The translations under genes were made by a program, and so were the position numbers. Shown one piece after another: positions 1 through 7,486 of a stretch of 13,983 bases of DNA (positions within the stretch are counted from its first letter, which is position 1; each line of letters opens with the position of its first letter). Source of the stretch: an uncultured Oscillibacter sp. Its GTDB lineage: Bacteria; Bacillota; Clostridia; Oscillospirales; Oscillospiraceae. The notes below the pieces were generated by a model. The model saw nothing but the letters and a program-made list of their open reading frames with translations. It was not told the origin of the DNA and did not search any database. The DNA lies in assembly GCA_910585165.1 (NCBI GenBank), contig CAJUBX010000064.1:1-13983 (forward strand). Direction: 5' to 3'.

Positions 1-1073
1 GCTTCGGCCTGGAGCTGTTTGAAAACGGCTTCGTCCTCCGCCTGCCCACCCAGAAGGACCCGGACCGCCTGGGGGACTTCCGTCCCTCCCGCAAGGTCTT
101 CCGGGAGCTCTACCAGTCCACCCTCCGCTCCCAGGCGCTCTGCGCCTCCAATGTGGCGGAGCTGAACACCACCATTGCCCAGGGCGGGGCTACGCCGCTG
201 ATTCTGGCCCACGAGGCCATGATGGAGAAAAAAATCGGCGACATCGCCGCCGAAATCGCCTCCCGGAAGGAGGTCCGCTTCGTCATGATTGCCGGGCCCT
301 CCTCCTCCGGCAAGACCACCTTCTCCCACCGGCTGTCCACCCAGCTGCGGGCCTGCGGCCTGCGGCCCTATCCCATCGCCACGGACAACTACTTCGTCAA
401 CCGGGACAAAACCCCCCGGGACGAAAACGGCAACTACGACTTCGAGGGCCTGGGAGCCATGGACGTGGAGCAGTTCAACGAGGACTGCGTCCGCCTTTTG
501 AGGGGCGAGACGGTGGAAATCCCCACCTACAACTTTAAAAAGGGCCAGCGGGAATACAACGGCAATTTCCTCACCCTGAAGGACGGGGACGTGCTGGTCA
601 TCGAGGGCATCCACTGCCTCAACGACGAGTTCACCCGCTCGCTGCCCAAGGAGAGCAAGTATAAAATCTATATCAGCTGCCTGACCACGCTGAATATCGA
701 CGACCACAACCGCATCCCCACCACCGACGCCCGGCTCCTGCGGCGCATCGAGCGGGACGCCCGGACCCGGGGCTACAGCGCCCAGGCCACCATTAAAATG
801 TGGCCCTCCGTCCGGCGGGGGGAGGAGAACAACATCTTCCCCTTCCAGGACAGCGCGGACATGATTTTCAACTCCGCCTTGATCTACGAGACAGCCCTGC
901 TGAAGCCCTATGTCCAGCCGCTGCTGTTCGGCGTGCCCCGGGACAGCGAGGAATACATCGAGGCCAAGCGGCTTTTGAAATTCCTGAATTACTTCCTGCC
1001 CATTCCCGCGGACAATATCCCCAAGACCTCCCTTATGCGGGAGTTCATCGGCGGCGGCTGCTACCACGCCTGA
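1..1073 (+). CDS. Nucleoside kinase (uridine kinase/PRK family, TGS-type), 5' partial
   Basis: The reading frame is open from base 3 to the TGA at 1071-1073, so the gene starts left of the window; 356 residues are visible. Visible domains: the end of a threonyl-tRNA-synthetase-like region (about residues 1-65), then a P-loop kinase. The Walker A motif GPSSSGKTT is encoded at about 291-317. It is followed by DNYFVNRDKTPRDENGNYDF, the EGIHCLN motif, the HNRIPTTDARLLRRIERD segment and FPFQDSADMIFNS, all typical of the cytoplasmic nucleoside kinases of Firmicutes that carry an N-terminal TGS domain (full proteins are about 550 aa). In this family the kinase domain phosphorylates a nucleoside such as uridine using NTP. 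The C terminus (REFIGGG) is the usual family end, so the gene is complete at its 3' end. An internal ATG at 153 is not the real start because conserved family sequence continues upstream. Substrate specificity cannot be read from the sequence. Confidence 0.93.
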   Translation, partial: FGLELFENGFVLRLPTQKDPDRLGDFRPSRKVFRELYQSTLRSQALCASNVAELNTTIAQGGATPLILAHEAMMEKKIGDIAAEIASRKEVRFVMIAGPSSSGKTTFSHRLSTQLRACGLRPYPIATDNYFVNRDKTPRDENGNYDFEGLGAMDVEQFNEDCVRLLRGETVEIPTYNFKKGQREYNGNFLTLKDGDVLVIEGIHCLNDEFTRSLPKESKYKIYISCLTTLNIDDHNRIPTTDARLLRRIERDARTRGYSAQATIKMWPSVRRGEENNIFPFQDSADMIFNSALIYETALLKPYVQPLLFGVPRDSEEYIEAKRLLKFLNYFLPIPADNIPKTSLMREFIGGGCYHA

Positions 1074-1086
1074 CCAACCCGCCGAA

Positions 1087-1134
1087 AATCCCCTGAAATC
1101 CCAGGATTTCAGGGGATTCCCCTTTCCCGGGGAA
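1087..1134 (+). terminator. Tandem hairpins after the nucleoside kinase; probable terminator
   Basis: The first hairpin is a perfect inverted repeat. Arm AATCCCCTGAAATCC (1087-1101) pairs with GGATTTCAGGGGATT (1104-1118), 14 bp closing on a CCAG tetraloop. A second, smaller hairpin follows directly: TTCCCC (1117-1122) with GGGGAA (1129-1134). The stems are strong, but no run of T follows either, so termination may be Rho-dependent or incomplete, or the hairpin may protect the 3' end of the mRNA. The position 13 bases after a stop codon and before an independent promoter favours a terminator. Confidence 0.55.
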
Positions 1135-1150
1135 AATGCCCGGCCCCATC

Positions 1151-1179
1151 TTGCAAGGCCAGAGGAAACTTGTTATAAT
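1151..1179 (+). promoter_or_regulatory. Sigma-A promoter of the M60/SLH operon
   Basis: The -35 box TTGCAA (1151-1156) and a perfect -10 box TATAAT (1174-1179) are separated by exactly 17 bases. A TG at 1171-1172 gives an extended -10. Transcription should start near 1186, leaving a leader of about 60 bases before the ATG at 1249. This is the clearest promoter in the window and it is independent of the upstream kinase gene. Confidence 0.8.
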
Positions 1180-1200
1180 TTCTCCATAATCGCAGCGGCT

Positions 1201-1224
1201 CCGGGCGGCGGTATTTCCGCCCGG
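1201..1224 (+). other. Stem-loop in the 5' leader of the M60/SLH mRNA
   Basis: CCGGGCGG (1201-1208) and CCGCCCGG (1217-1224) form a perfect 8-bp GC-only stem around an 8-base loop. It lies between the predicted transcription start (about 1186) and the ribosome binding site (1235-1240). No T run follows, so it is unlikely to be an attenuator. A 5' stabilising hairpin or a protein-binding site is possible. No known riboswitch is recognised. Confidence 0.45.
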
Positions 1225-1248
1225 GCGCAGAAAAGAGAGGAACTCCCT

Positions 1249-4200
1249 ATGCGCATCAGACAACGTGTGTTATCCCTGCTGCTGGCCGGGGCGCTGCTTC
1301 TCCCCGGGCTTCCTGCGGCACGGGCCGCCGCAGGCGGCGCGGCCGGCGGAAGCATCTCCGCCACGGTCCGGGTGGACTGGCCCCAGACCCTGGAGTCCCT
1401 CCAGGACCGGGAGGTCCAGGCGGAGCTGTTCCAGGAGGGACAGTCCCTGGGCGTTCTGGACCTGACGGAGGAGGGCGGCGCGGACCTTGGCGGTTATTCC
1501 GCCTTTGTCGCCCTGCGCAACCAGGACGGCGGCTCCCTGGGCGGGGGCCGCTGGCCCGGCTATCTGGACCTGACCGTCTCCGGCCTGCCCCAGGGGAACT
1601 ATGCCCTGGAATTTACTGGGGACGGCTATACGGACTTCCGCCAGGAGCTGTCCATCGGCGGGTATTCCCAGCACATCACCCTAGGCACGGCGGACGCGTC
1701 CTTCACCCTGGGGGACGTGAACGGCGACGGCCGGGTCAACAGCCGGGACCGGGAGGACCTGGCCGAAGCCCTGGGCTCCACCGGGCGGCGGGACCTGGAG
1801 GATTACGACCTCAACGGCGACGGCGAAATTGACATTTATGACCTGGCTATCGTCAGCCGGAACCGGGACGCGGAGGGCGAAGCGGAGATTTTGGACACCT
1901 ATCTGCTGAACCCTCCGGTGAAGGAGGTCCGCCTGGGGGCGGAGTCCCATTTGGTTTCCGGCGCTTTGGAGGACCTGTTCCAAGGCGGCGGAACCGTCAC
2001 CTTGTCCGGCATGCCCTTGGAGCTTTTCGTCTCTTTGTCGGAGCCGGTGGAGATGGAGGAACTCCAGATTGTCTCCCCCGACGGGCCCGGGGCCATGCGG
2101 GAAGGCTCCGTAGCCCTGACCTATGAGGACGGAAGCGGCGAAACCGTTCCCTTCGACCTCTCCCTGCCGGAGGGCGTCCGCGCCATCGCCCCTGTGGAGG
2201 GCAGCAGCGTGGTCTCCATCCCCCTGGGCCGCCGGGTGGCGGTGAAGGAGATTGTCATTACCGTCACCCGCACCGAGGGCGGGGACTACGCCGCTATGGA
2301 ATCCATCCAGTTTCTCCGGGAGATTATCCCGGAGCGCCCCGCCGCCGCAGGCGGCACGGTGCGGGGCCTTACCGCCTCCGCCGGGAACGAGCGGGTCAGC
2401 CTCCGCTGGAACGAGGTTCCCAACGTCTCCGGCTACCGGGTGGAATACTGGCTCCAAGACGGCGGAGGCCGCCGCCGCTCCCTGCGGGTGGACGTGCCCC
2501 GGGCAGAGGTTACGGGGCTTGATAACCTGAAAACCTACCAGTTCACCGTCATCCCCTTGGACGGGGACTGGGAGGGGAGCGCCTGCGCCCCCGTGTCCGC
2601 CACGCCCCAGCCCGCCAGGGCCCCCGCCGCCCCGGACATGGTGAGCGTAAGCCCGCTGGACGGTGCGCTGTCGGTGGGCTGGAAGGCGGCGGAGAACGCC
2701 GTTTTCTACGAGGTCTGGTACAAGGCGGAAACCGAGACGGACTACCAACAGTGGGGCGGCTCTCTCGGCAGTACCAACACGGTTATCACCGGCCTTGTAA
2801 ACGGCGTAACCTACTCCGTTTACATCCGCGCGGGAAACAGCATCGGGGTCAGCGGGCCCTCCCGCACCGCCCTGGGAACCCCCGCCGCCGCGGACTACTC
2901 CCGCCCGGCGGGCATCCCCGCCCAGGGCATTCTGGAGGGGGCGGACATCCAGCGGGTCTGGCTGGCGGACAGCGCCAACGTGTCCCCCACCGCCTATCCC
3001 GCCGGGCGGCCCTTCCGGGAGGAATACATGAACGACGGGGATTTCAGCACTCACTGGACCTCCCACTCCTATGGAGACGGCAACTGGTGGGACAGCAAGC
3101 AGGTCTTCGCCTCCTTTGCCCGGCCCGTGGACCTCAGCGGCGTTATTTGGGTGCCCCGGCTGGACGGGGAGTATTCCCGGAACCTCCGGCTTTACTCCGT
3201 CTCCGTCTGGCGGCAGGGGGACGACCTCAGCGGCCCCGGGACCCTGGCGGCCCCGAATCCCCTCCAGGGCGGCAGCGCCTCCGACCATACCACATGGCTG
3301 GGCGTGGGGAACGACCCCGCCGTGACGAAGTTTGCCGTGCTGCCCTTCGAGCCGGTGACGGACGTGGTGAAAATCGCCGTCACCATTGAACAGCGGGCCT
3401 ACACGGCGGTGAGCCTGTCGGAGCTGATGTTTATGGAGTACGATCCGGCCCGCTGCCTTCCCGACAACATCGCGGCCCTGTTCACGGACGAGCTGTGGAC
3501 CGCCCTGCGCCCCGGCGTTTCCCAGGGGGATATCGGCGCCCTCCGGCAGCGGCTGGAGAGCGATGAGCGGAATTACTATATGAACCTGGAGACCCTGGCG
3601 GACGAGCTGGACCTGGCGGAAGAGCTGCTGCAAAGCGGAACCTCCTCCGGCGTGGTGCTAAACGGCATCCAGTCCCGCAGCGGCGGGGCGGACAGCCAAA
3701 AATACCGGCAGGGCGGTAGCGAGCTCCAGCCCCTGGGCGTGGCCGCCGGGGCGAAGCAGGAGCTGACCATCTACGCCTCCGGCATTCCGGCGGGGCAGAA
3801 GCTGACGGTGTACGCCAGCCAGTTCAACGCCGAAGCCTCCGCCTGGCGGGCGGAAATCGGAACGCTCTCCAACGGGCGGAACGTGCTGACGGTTCCTCAG
3901 ATCGGCAGCCAGGATACCCCCCGGGGCGGCAGCCTCTACCTGGCCTACGGCGGAGAAAATCCCGGGGGCATCCGCCTCCATATCCGCCGGGGAACGGATA
4001 TCCCGGTGCTGGAAGCGGCAGACTGGCACGCCATGACCGACGAACAGCGGCGGGAGGAGCTGGGGCGCTACGCAGACGAGCTTGCGGCCTACGCCGCCGG
4101 GCTGGCCGGGGACGCCCAGACAAACTTCCGCAACGTGACGGAAATCTCCACGCCCACCATGCTCTTGTCCCTGCCCGCCCTGGCGGCGCTGGGCGGGGCG

Positions 4201-6126
4201 GGCCGGAGCCGGGAAGAGCGGATTGAGACGCTGTACCAGGCGGTTCTTGCCTGGGAGGACGTGATGCATATCTGCAAAACCACCCAGGGCATTGACAACA
4301 CCTACGCCCAAAACGACATGCAGACCCGCCAGAACATCCGCTGCATGCAGATGTTCTCCGGAGCCTTCATGTACGCGGCGGGAAGCCATATCGGCATCGG
4401 CTACGGCTCCTGCGCGGGTATGGTCTGCGGAAAACCCATCCGCTCCATGGGGGCCTCCGCCGCAGCGAACGGCCTTTTCGGCTGGGGCATCGCCCACGAA
4501 ATCGGCCACAACATGGATAAGCTTGGCAAGGCCGAAATCACCAACAACCTCTACTCCCTGATGGTCCAGACCTTTGACGGAAAGCAGAACACCCTGGCCT
4601 CCCGCCTGGAAACGGGCGGCAAATACCCGGCCATCTTCCAGAAAACCGCCCAGGGCCTCCCCGGCGACTCCAACGACGTTTTCGTTCAGCTGGGCCTCTA
4701 CTGGCAGCTCCACCTGGCCTACGACGGTGGGGAGCACCCCCTCGATTTCTACAACCGCTTCTTCAAGGCGTGGAAGGAAGGGACCTTCTTCAGCGGCGAG
4801 ACCGATTACCAGGACCGGGTGGCCCGCACCGCCTCCGCCGTGGCGGACCGGGACCTGACGGAGTTCTTCACCCGCTGGGGCATGACCCTCAGCGAAAAGA
4901 CCAAGGCCGCTTTGGCCGCCTACCCCGAAGAGAGCCGGGCCCTCTGGTATCTGAATGACCAGAGCCGCCGGGATGTTCTGGCGGGCGTTCCGGCGGGGCA
5001 GGGAACGGTCTCCCTTGCGGCAACCCTGGAGGGGGAGAAGACCGTCCGGCTGGATATCTCCTCCGCCCTCTCCCAGGGCAGACTCCAGGGCTATGAGATT
5101 CTCCGCAACGGCGTGCCCATCGCCTTCACTGCGGAGGGGACCTATACGGATACCATCGGCTCCGCCAACCACCGGACCTTTACCTATAGCGTCCGGGCCT
5201 ATGACAGCCTGGGGAACTGCTTTGCCGCCGCCGAGGCCCCGGAACTGCGCATTGCCTATGACAAGACCGTCCCGGCGGACGCTTACACGGCGGAGCGAAG
5301 CGGAACCACAGTCACCATCACCCTGGCGGAGGAAACTCCCGTCTCCGGCCTGAAGCTGGCGGGGGCCCCGTCCTCCGGCGCGTTTACCGCCACGGTCACG
5401 GACGGGGCGGGAACGTCCACCCTCGCCCGCTCCGGCGATTTTGGCCAGGGAAACCAGGCGGCGGACAGCCCGGACAGCTATCTTGCCTACTTCCAAAAGC
5501 CCGGCGCGGAGGCGGAGGATACCCGCATTTGGACCTACGGCGCGAAAAGCGTAGCCGTCTCCGGCATACCGGAGAGCGTTCCCCTGAAAAACCTCCAGCT
5601 GGTCAGCTATGCCGGGGACGACGTAGCCTTCCTGGAAAAGGGGGCCGCCGGCATATTGGCCCAGGCGTACCGGTACGGCCCGGAGGCCCATCAGGTTCTC
5701 CCCGCCGGGACGCTGGTGGTCGCCGGAACCTACCGGGGGGACCCGGCCTATCAGACGGTGAAGATTGAAGGCGAATTCACCCGGACCGTCCTCACCGAAG
5801 ATGGCGGGGCGGAAACCGCCTCCGAGATCCGCTGGCTGGACGGAAGGGCCCTGCTCTTTGCCGAAATTCCCGCCGACGGTAAGGTCTGCGACATCAGCGA
5901 CGGCCTGTTCCTCTTTATCCCCAACGTCCAGCGGGAGGCGGAGCTCCAGGGAGAGGCCAGCGCATGCAGCGCCGCCAGTCTCCTGCCCGCCCGGATGCGG
6001 GCGGTGCTGTCCCGGACGGACCAGCCTGCTCTGCCGGACAGCCAGCGCGTAACGGCGGAAACCCTTTGGATCAACACCCCCGGCGGGACGGACCTGCCGG
6101 TCATCGTATTGGAGGAAGGCGAATGA
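1249..6126 (+). CDS. Secreted multidomain M60 (enhancin-like) metalloprotease with N-terminal dockerin
   Basis: A 1625-aa exported protein. The start is set by GAGAGG at 1235-1240, eight bases before ATG. A signal peptide covers residues 1-26 (basic start, LLLAGALLLPG core, ARA end). In order: a beta-rich Ig/CnaB-like domain (about 35-145); a type I dockerin (about 154-205) with two intact calcium loops (D156/N158/D160/N164/D167 and D187/N189/D191/D195/D198); a galactose-binding-like domain (about 218-356); two fibronectin III domains (about 364-452 and 457-545); an F5/8 type C-like domain (about 560-730); the M60 accessory beta-domain (about 805-915); and the M60 catalytic region (about 920-1215). 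The zinc motif is HEIGH at 1083-1087 with the distal glutamate at E1096, the gluzincin HExxH(8)E pattern. The C-terminal 400 residues are beta-rich modules (FN3-like near 1250-1335, then unassigned). M60 proteases with carbohydrate-binding modules are linked to mucin and host glycoprotein cleavage; that substrate is inferred here. There is no LPXTG or SLH anchor. The stop overlaps the next gene (ATGA), so the SLH protein is the likely partner. Confidence 0.9.
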   Translation: MRIRQRVLSLLLAGALLLPGLPAARAAAGGAAGGSISATVRVDWPQTLESLQDREVQAELFQEGQSLGVLDLTEEGGADLGGYSAFVALRNQDGGSLGGGRWPGYLDLTVSGLPQGNYALEFTGDGYTDFRQELSIGGYSQHITLGTADASFTLGDVNGDGRVNSRDREDLAEALGSTGRRDLEDYDLNGDGEIDIYDLAIVSRNRDAEGEAEILDTYLLNPPVKEVRLGAESHLVSGALEDLFQGGGTVTLSGMPLELFVSLSEPVEMEELQIVSPDGPGAMREGSVALTYEDGSGETVPFDLSLPEGVRAIAPVEGSSVVSIPLGRRVAVKEIVITVTRTEGGDYAAMESIQFLREIIPERPAAAGGTVRGLTASAGNERVSLRWNEVPNVSGYRVEYWLQDGGGRRRSLRVDVPRAEVTGLDNLKTYQFTVIPLDGDWEGSACAPVSATPQPARAPAAPDMVSVSPLDGALSVGWKAAENAVFYEVWYKAETETDYQQWGGSLGSTNTVITGLVNGVTYSVYIRAGNSIGVSGPSRTALGTPAAADYSRPAGIPAQGILEGADIQRVWLADSANVSPTAYPAGRPFREEYMNDGDFSTHWTSHSYGDGNWWDSKQVFASFARPVDLSGVIWVPRLDGEYSRNLRLYSVSVWRQGDDLSGPGTLAAPNPLQGGSASDHTTWLGVGNDPAVTKFAVLPFEPVTDVVKIAVTIEQRAYTAVSLSELMFMEYDPARCLPDNIAALFTDELWTALRPGVSQGDIGALRQRLESDERNYYMNLETLADELDLAEELLQSGTSSGVVLNGIQSRSGGADSQKYRQGGSELQPLGVAAGAKQELTIYASGIPAGQKLTVYASQFNAEASAWRAEIGTLSNGRNVLTVPQIGSQDTPRGGSLYLAYGGENPGGIRLHIRRGTDIPVLEAADWHAMTDEQRREELGRYADELAAYAAGLAGDAQTNFRNVTEISTPTMLLSLPALAALGGAGRSREERIETLYQAVLAWEDVMHICKTTQGIDNTYAQNDMQTRQNIRCMQMFSGAFMYAAGSHIGIGYGSCAGMVCGKPIRSMGASAAANGLFGWGIAHEIGHNMDKLGKAEITNNLYSLMVQTFDGKQNTLASRLETGGKYPAIFQKTAQGLPGDSNDVFVQLGLYWQLHLAYDGGEHPLDFYNRFFKAWKEGTFFSGETDYQDRVARTASAVADRDLTEFFTRWGMTLSEKTKAALAAYPEESRALWYLNDQSRRDVLAGVPAGQGTVSLAATLEGEKTVRLDISSALSQGRLQGYEILRNGVPIAFTAEGTYTDTIGSANHRTFTYSVRAYDSLGNCFAAAEAPELRIAYDKTVPADAYTAERSGTTVTITLAEETPVSGLKLAGAPSSGAFTATVTDGAGTSTLARSGDFGQGNQAADSPDSYLAYFQKPGAEAEDTRIWTYGAKSVAVSGIPESVPLKNLQLVSYAGDDVAFLEKGAAGILAQAYRYGPEAHQVLPAGTLVVAGTYRGDPAYQTVKIEGEFTRTVLTEDGGAETASEIRWLDGRALLFAEIPADGKVCDISDGLFLFIPNVQREAELQGEASACSAASLLPARMRAVLSRTDQPALPDSQRVTAETLWINTPGGTDLPVIVLEEGE

Positions 6127-7403
6127 AACGTTTATTATCCGGCCTTCTGGCCCTGTGCCTGCTCTGCGCCCTGCCCCTTCCGGCGGCGGCAAAGGACGGG
6201 CCCTCCCTCTCCTGCGAAACCCGGGGCGGCGAGGTCCGCCTCGCCCTGGAGGGCCTGGAGGGCCAGGCCTACGCCCTCCAGCTGGAGCTGGCCCTGGAGG
6301 GAAACTGCCCCGGCGCGCGCTTCAAGCCTTTGTCCCGGGACTTCTACAGTCCGGACTGCCTCGTGGAGGCGGACCGGGAGGAAACGGCCGTCACCATCTA
6401 CCTGGTTGCGGAGGATGAGCCCCTGGAGGGCCGGTCCCTGGATTTAGGGACGCTGACGCCCGGGGGGGCGTTCCGCCTCCCCGCCCGGGGGGAGCTGCTG
6501 GTGCTGGACCGAAGCCTCCAGCCCATCTTTGAAGGCCGGATTTCCTTGGAGGAAGCCGGGGATGGAGACTGGGACAACACCGGAGACCGGGATGAGCACG
6601 AGGACGGCGGCCTTCTCCATGTCCACATCGCCCCGGCGGAACACGGCACCGTCACGGTCCGCCCCGCCGCCGTCCAGGAGGGGGAACCCATGATTCTGAA
6701 CGTCTCCCCCGACCCGGGATATACGCTGGAGGCCATTTCCGTCCGGGACAGCCGGGACCGGGAAATTCCTCTGGCCCGGGACAGGCTCAACCGCTATACC
6801 TTCTCCATGCCTGTCTCGGACGCGGAGGTAACGGCCTCCTTTGTTCCGGGAGGAACGCTTCCTTTCCAGGACGTGCGGCCCGGGGATTGGTTCTATAACG
6901 GGGTGCGCTGGATTTTTGAGGCGGGGATTATGGGCGGCACCTCCGCCGTTACCTTCACTCCCGGCTCCCCCACCACCCGGGGGCAGATCGTGGCCATCCT
7001 CTACCGCCTGGAGGGTTCCCCCGTCATGGGGGCGAATCCCTTCACCGACGTGACCCCAGGGGCCTATTACGCCTCCGCTGTCTCCTGGGCCTCCGAAGGC
7101 GGCATTGTCACCGGGTACGGCGACGGTACCTTCCGCCCGGGGAACCTCATTACCCGGCAGCAGCTGGCGGCCTTTTTGTACCGCTACGCCGCTCAGAAGG
7201 GGCGGGACCTGTCCGCCCGGGCGGACCTGGGGGGCTTTGCCGACGCGGGGCAGATCGCGTCCTACGCCTTGGAGCCCATGCGCTGGGCCGTGGCGGCGGG
7301 ACTGCTTGAGGGAACCTCCACCGGAGCCCTCTCCCCCGACGGAAACCCCTCCCGGGCCGAGGTGGCCGTGACCCTCAGCCGCTTTGCGCAAAACGTGCTT
7401 TAA
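6123..7403 (+). CDS. Exported SLH-domain protein, translationally coupled to the M60 protease
   Basis: A 426-aa protein. The ATG at 6123 overlaps the previous stop in ATGA, and GGAGG sits inside the upstream gene at about 6111-6115. A signal peptide (residues 1-23, LLSGLLALCLLCALPLP core, AAA end) is present. Residues about 27-140 form a small beta-rich domain that I do not recognise with certainty; its strand pattern recalls a divergent cohesin. An Asp/Glu-rich linker follows (about 144-162). Residues 163-242 match the divergent InlB-B/Flg_new-type repeat (HGTVTV, PDPGY, YTFSMP, ASF). Three SLH repeats close the protein (about 247-297, 306-358, 371-423; motifs FTDV, GIVTGYGDGTFRPG, ITRQQLAAFLYRYA). 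SLH triplets bind pyruvylated secondary wall polymer, so this protein should be held at the cell surface. The tight coupling to a dockerin protein without its own anchor suggests a surface anchor role; that is inference. Confidence 0.88.
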   Translation: MKRLLSGLLALCLLCALPLPAAAKDGPSLSCETRGGEVRLALEGLEGQAYALQLELALEGNCPGARFKPLSRDFYSPDCLVEADREETAVTIYLVAEDEPLEGRSLDLGTLTPGGAFRLPARGELLVLDRSLQPIFEGRISLEEAGDGDWDNTGDRDEHEDGGLLHVHIAPAEHGTVTVRPAAVQEGEPMILNVSPDPGYTLEAISVRDSRDREIPLARDRLNRYTFSMPVSDAEVTASFVPGGTLPFQDVRPGDWFYNGVRWIFEAGIMGGTSAVTFTPGSPTTRGQIVAILYRLEGSPVMGANPFTDVTPGAYYASAVSWASEGGIVTGYGDGTFRPGNLITRQQLAAFLYRYAAQKGRDLSARADLGGFADAGQIASYALEPMRWAVAAGLLEGTSTGALSPDGNPSRAEVAVTLSRFAQNVL

Positions 7404-7428
7404 GGAATCACGGATGAAATCCGGACCG

Positions 7429-7466
7429 AAAGAACCGGCGGGCCCAAAGCCCCGCCGGTTCTTTTT
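7429..7466. terminator. Bidirectional intrinsic terminator between the SLH gene and ilvA
   Basis: AAAGAACCGGCGGG (7429-7442) pairs perfectly with CCCGCCGGTTCTTT (7451-7464) across an 8-base loop. On the + strand the T-rich tail is CTTTTT (7461-7466), 26 bases after the SLH stop. On the - strand the arm ends in TTCTTT, so the same structure can end ilvA transcription. It lies between two convergent genes. Confidence 0.85.
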
Positions 7467-7486
7467 CCAGTATGGAATGCGGCTCC

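Noticed and set aside
5964..6122. An upstream start for the SLH protein inside the protease gene
   Set aside because: The signal peptide begins at the ATG at 6123, which has an ATGA overlap typical of coupled genes; the extension is Arg/Pro-rich and unlike a secreted N terminus.
1681..6192. Very long open frames on the - strand opposite the M60 gene (about 650 and 844 codons)
   Set aside because: They mirror codon bias of a GC-rich gene, are compositionally odd (Gly/Pro/Arg/His-rich), lack ribosome sites and domains, and the + strand protein has clear family motifs.
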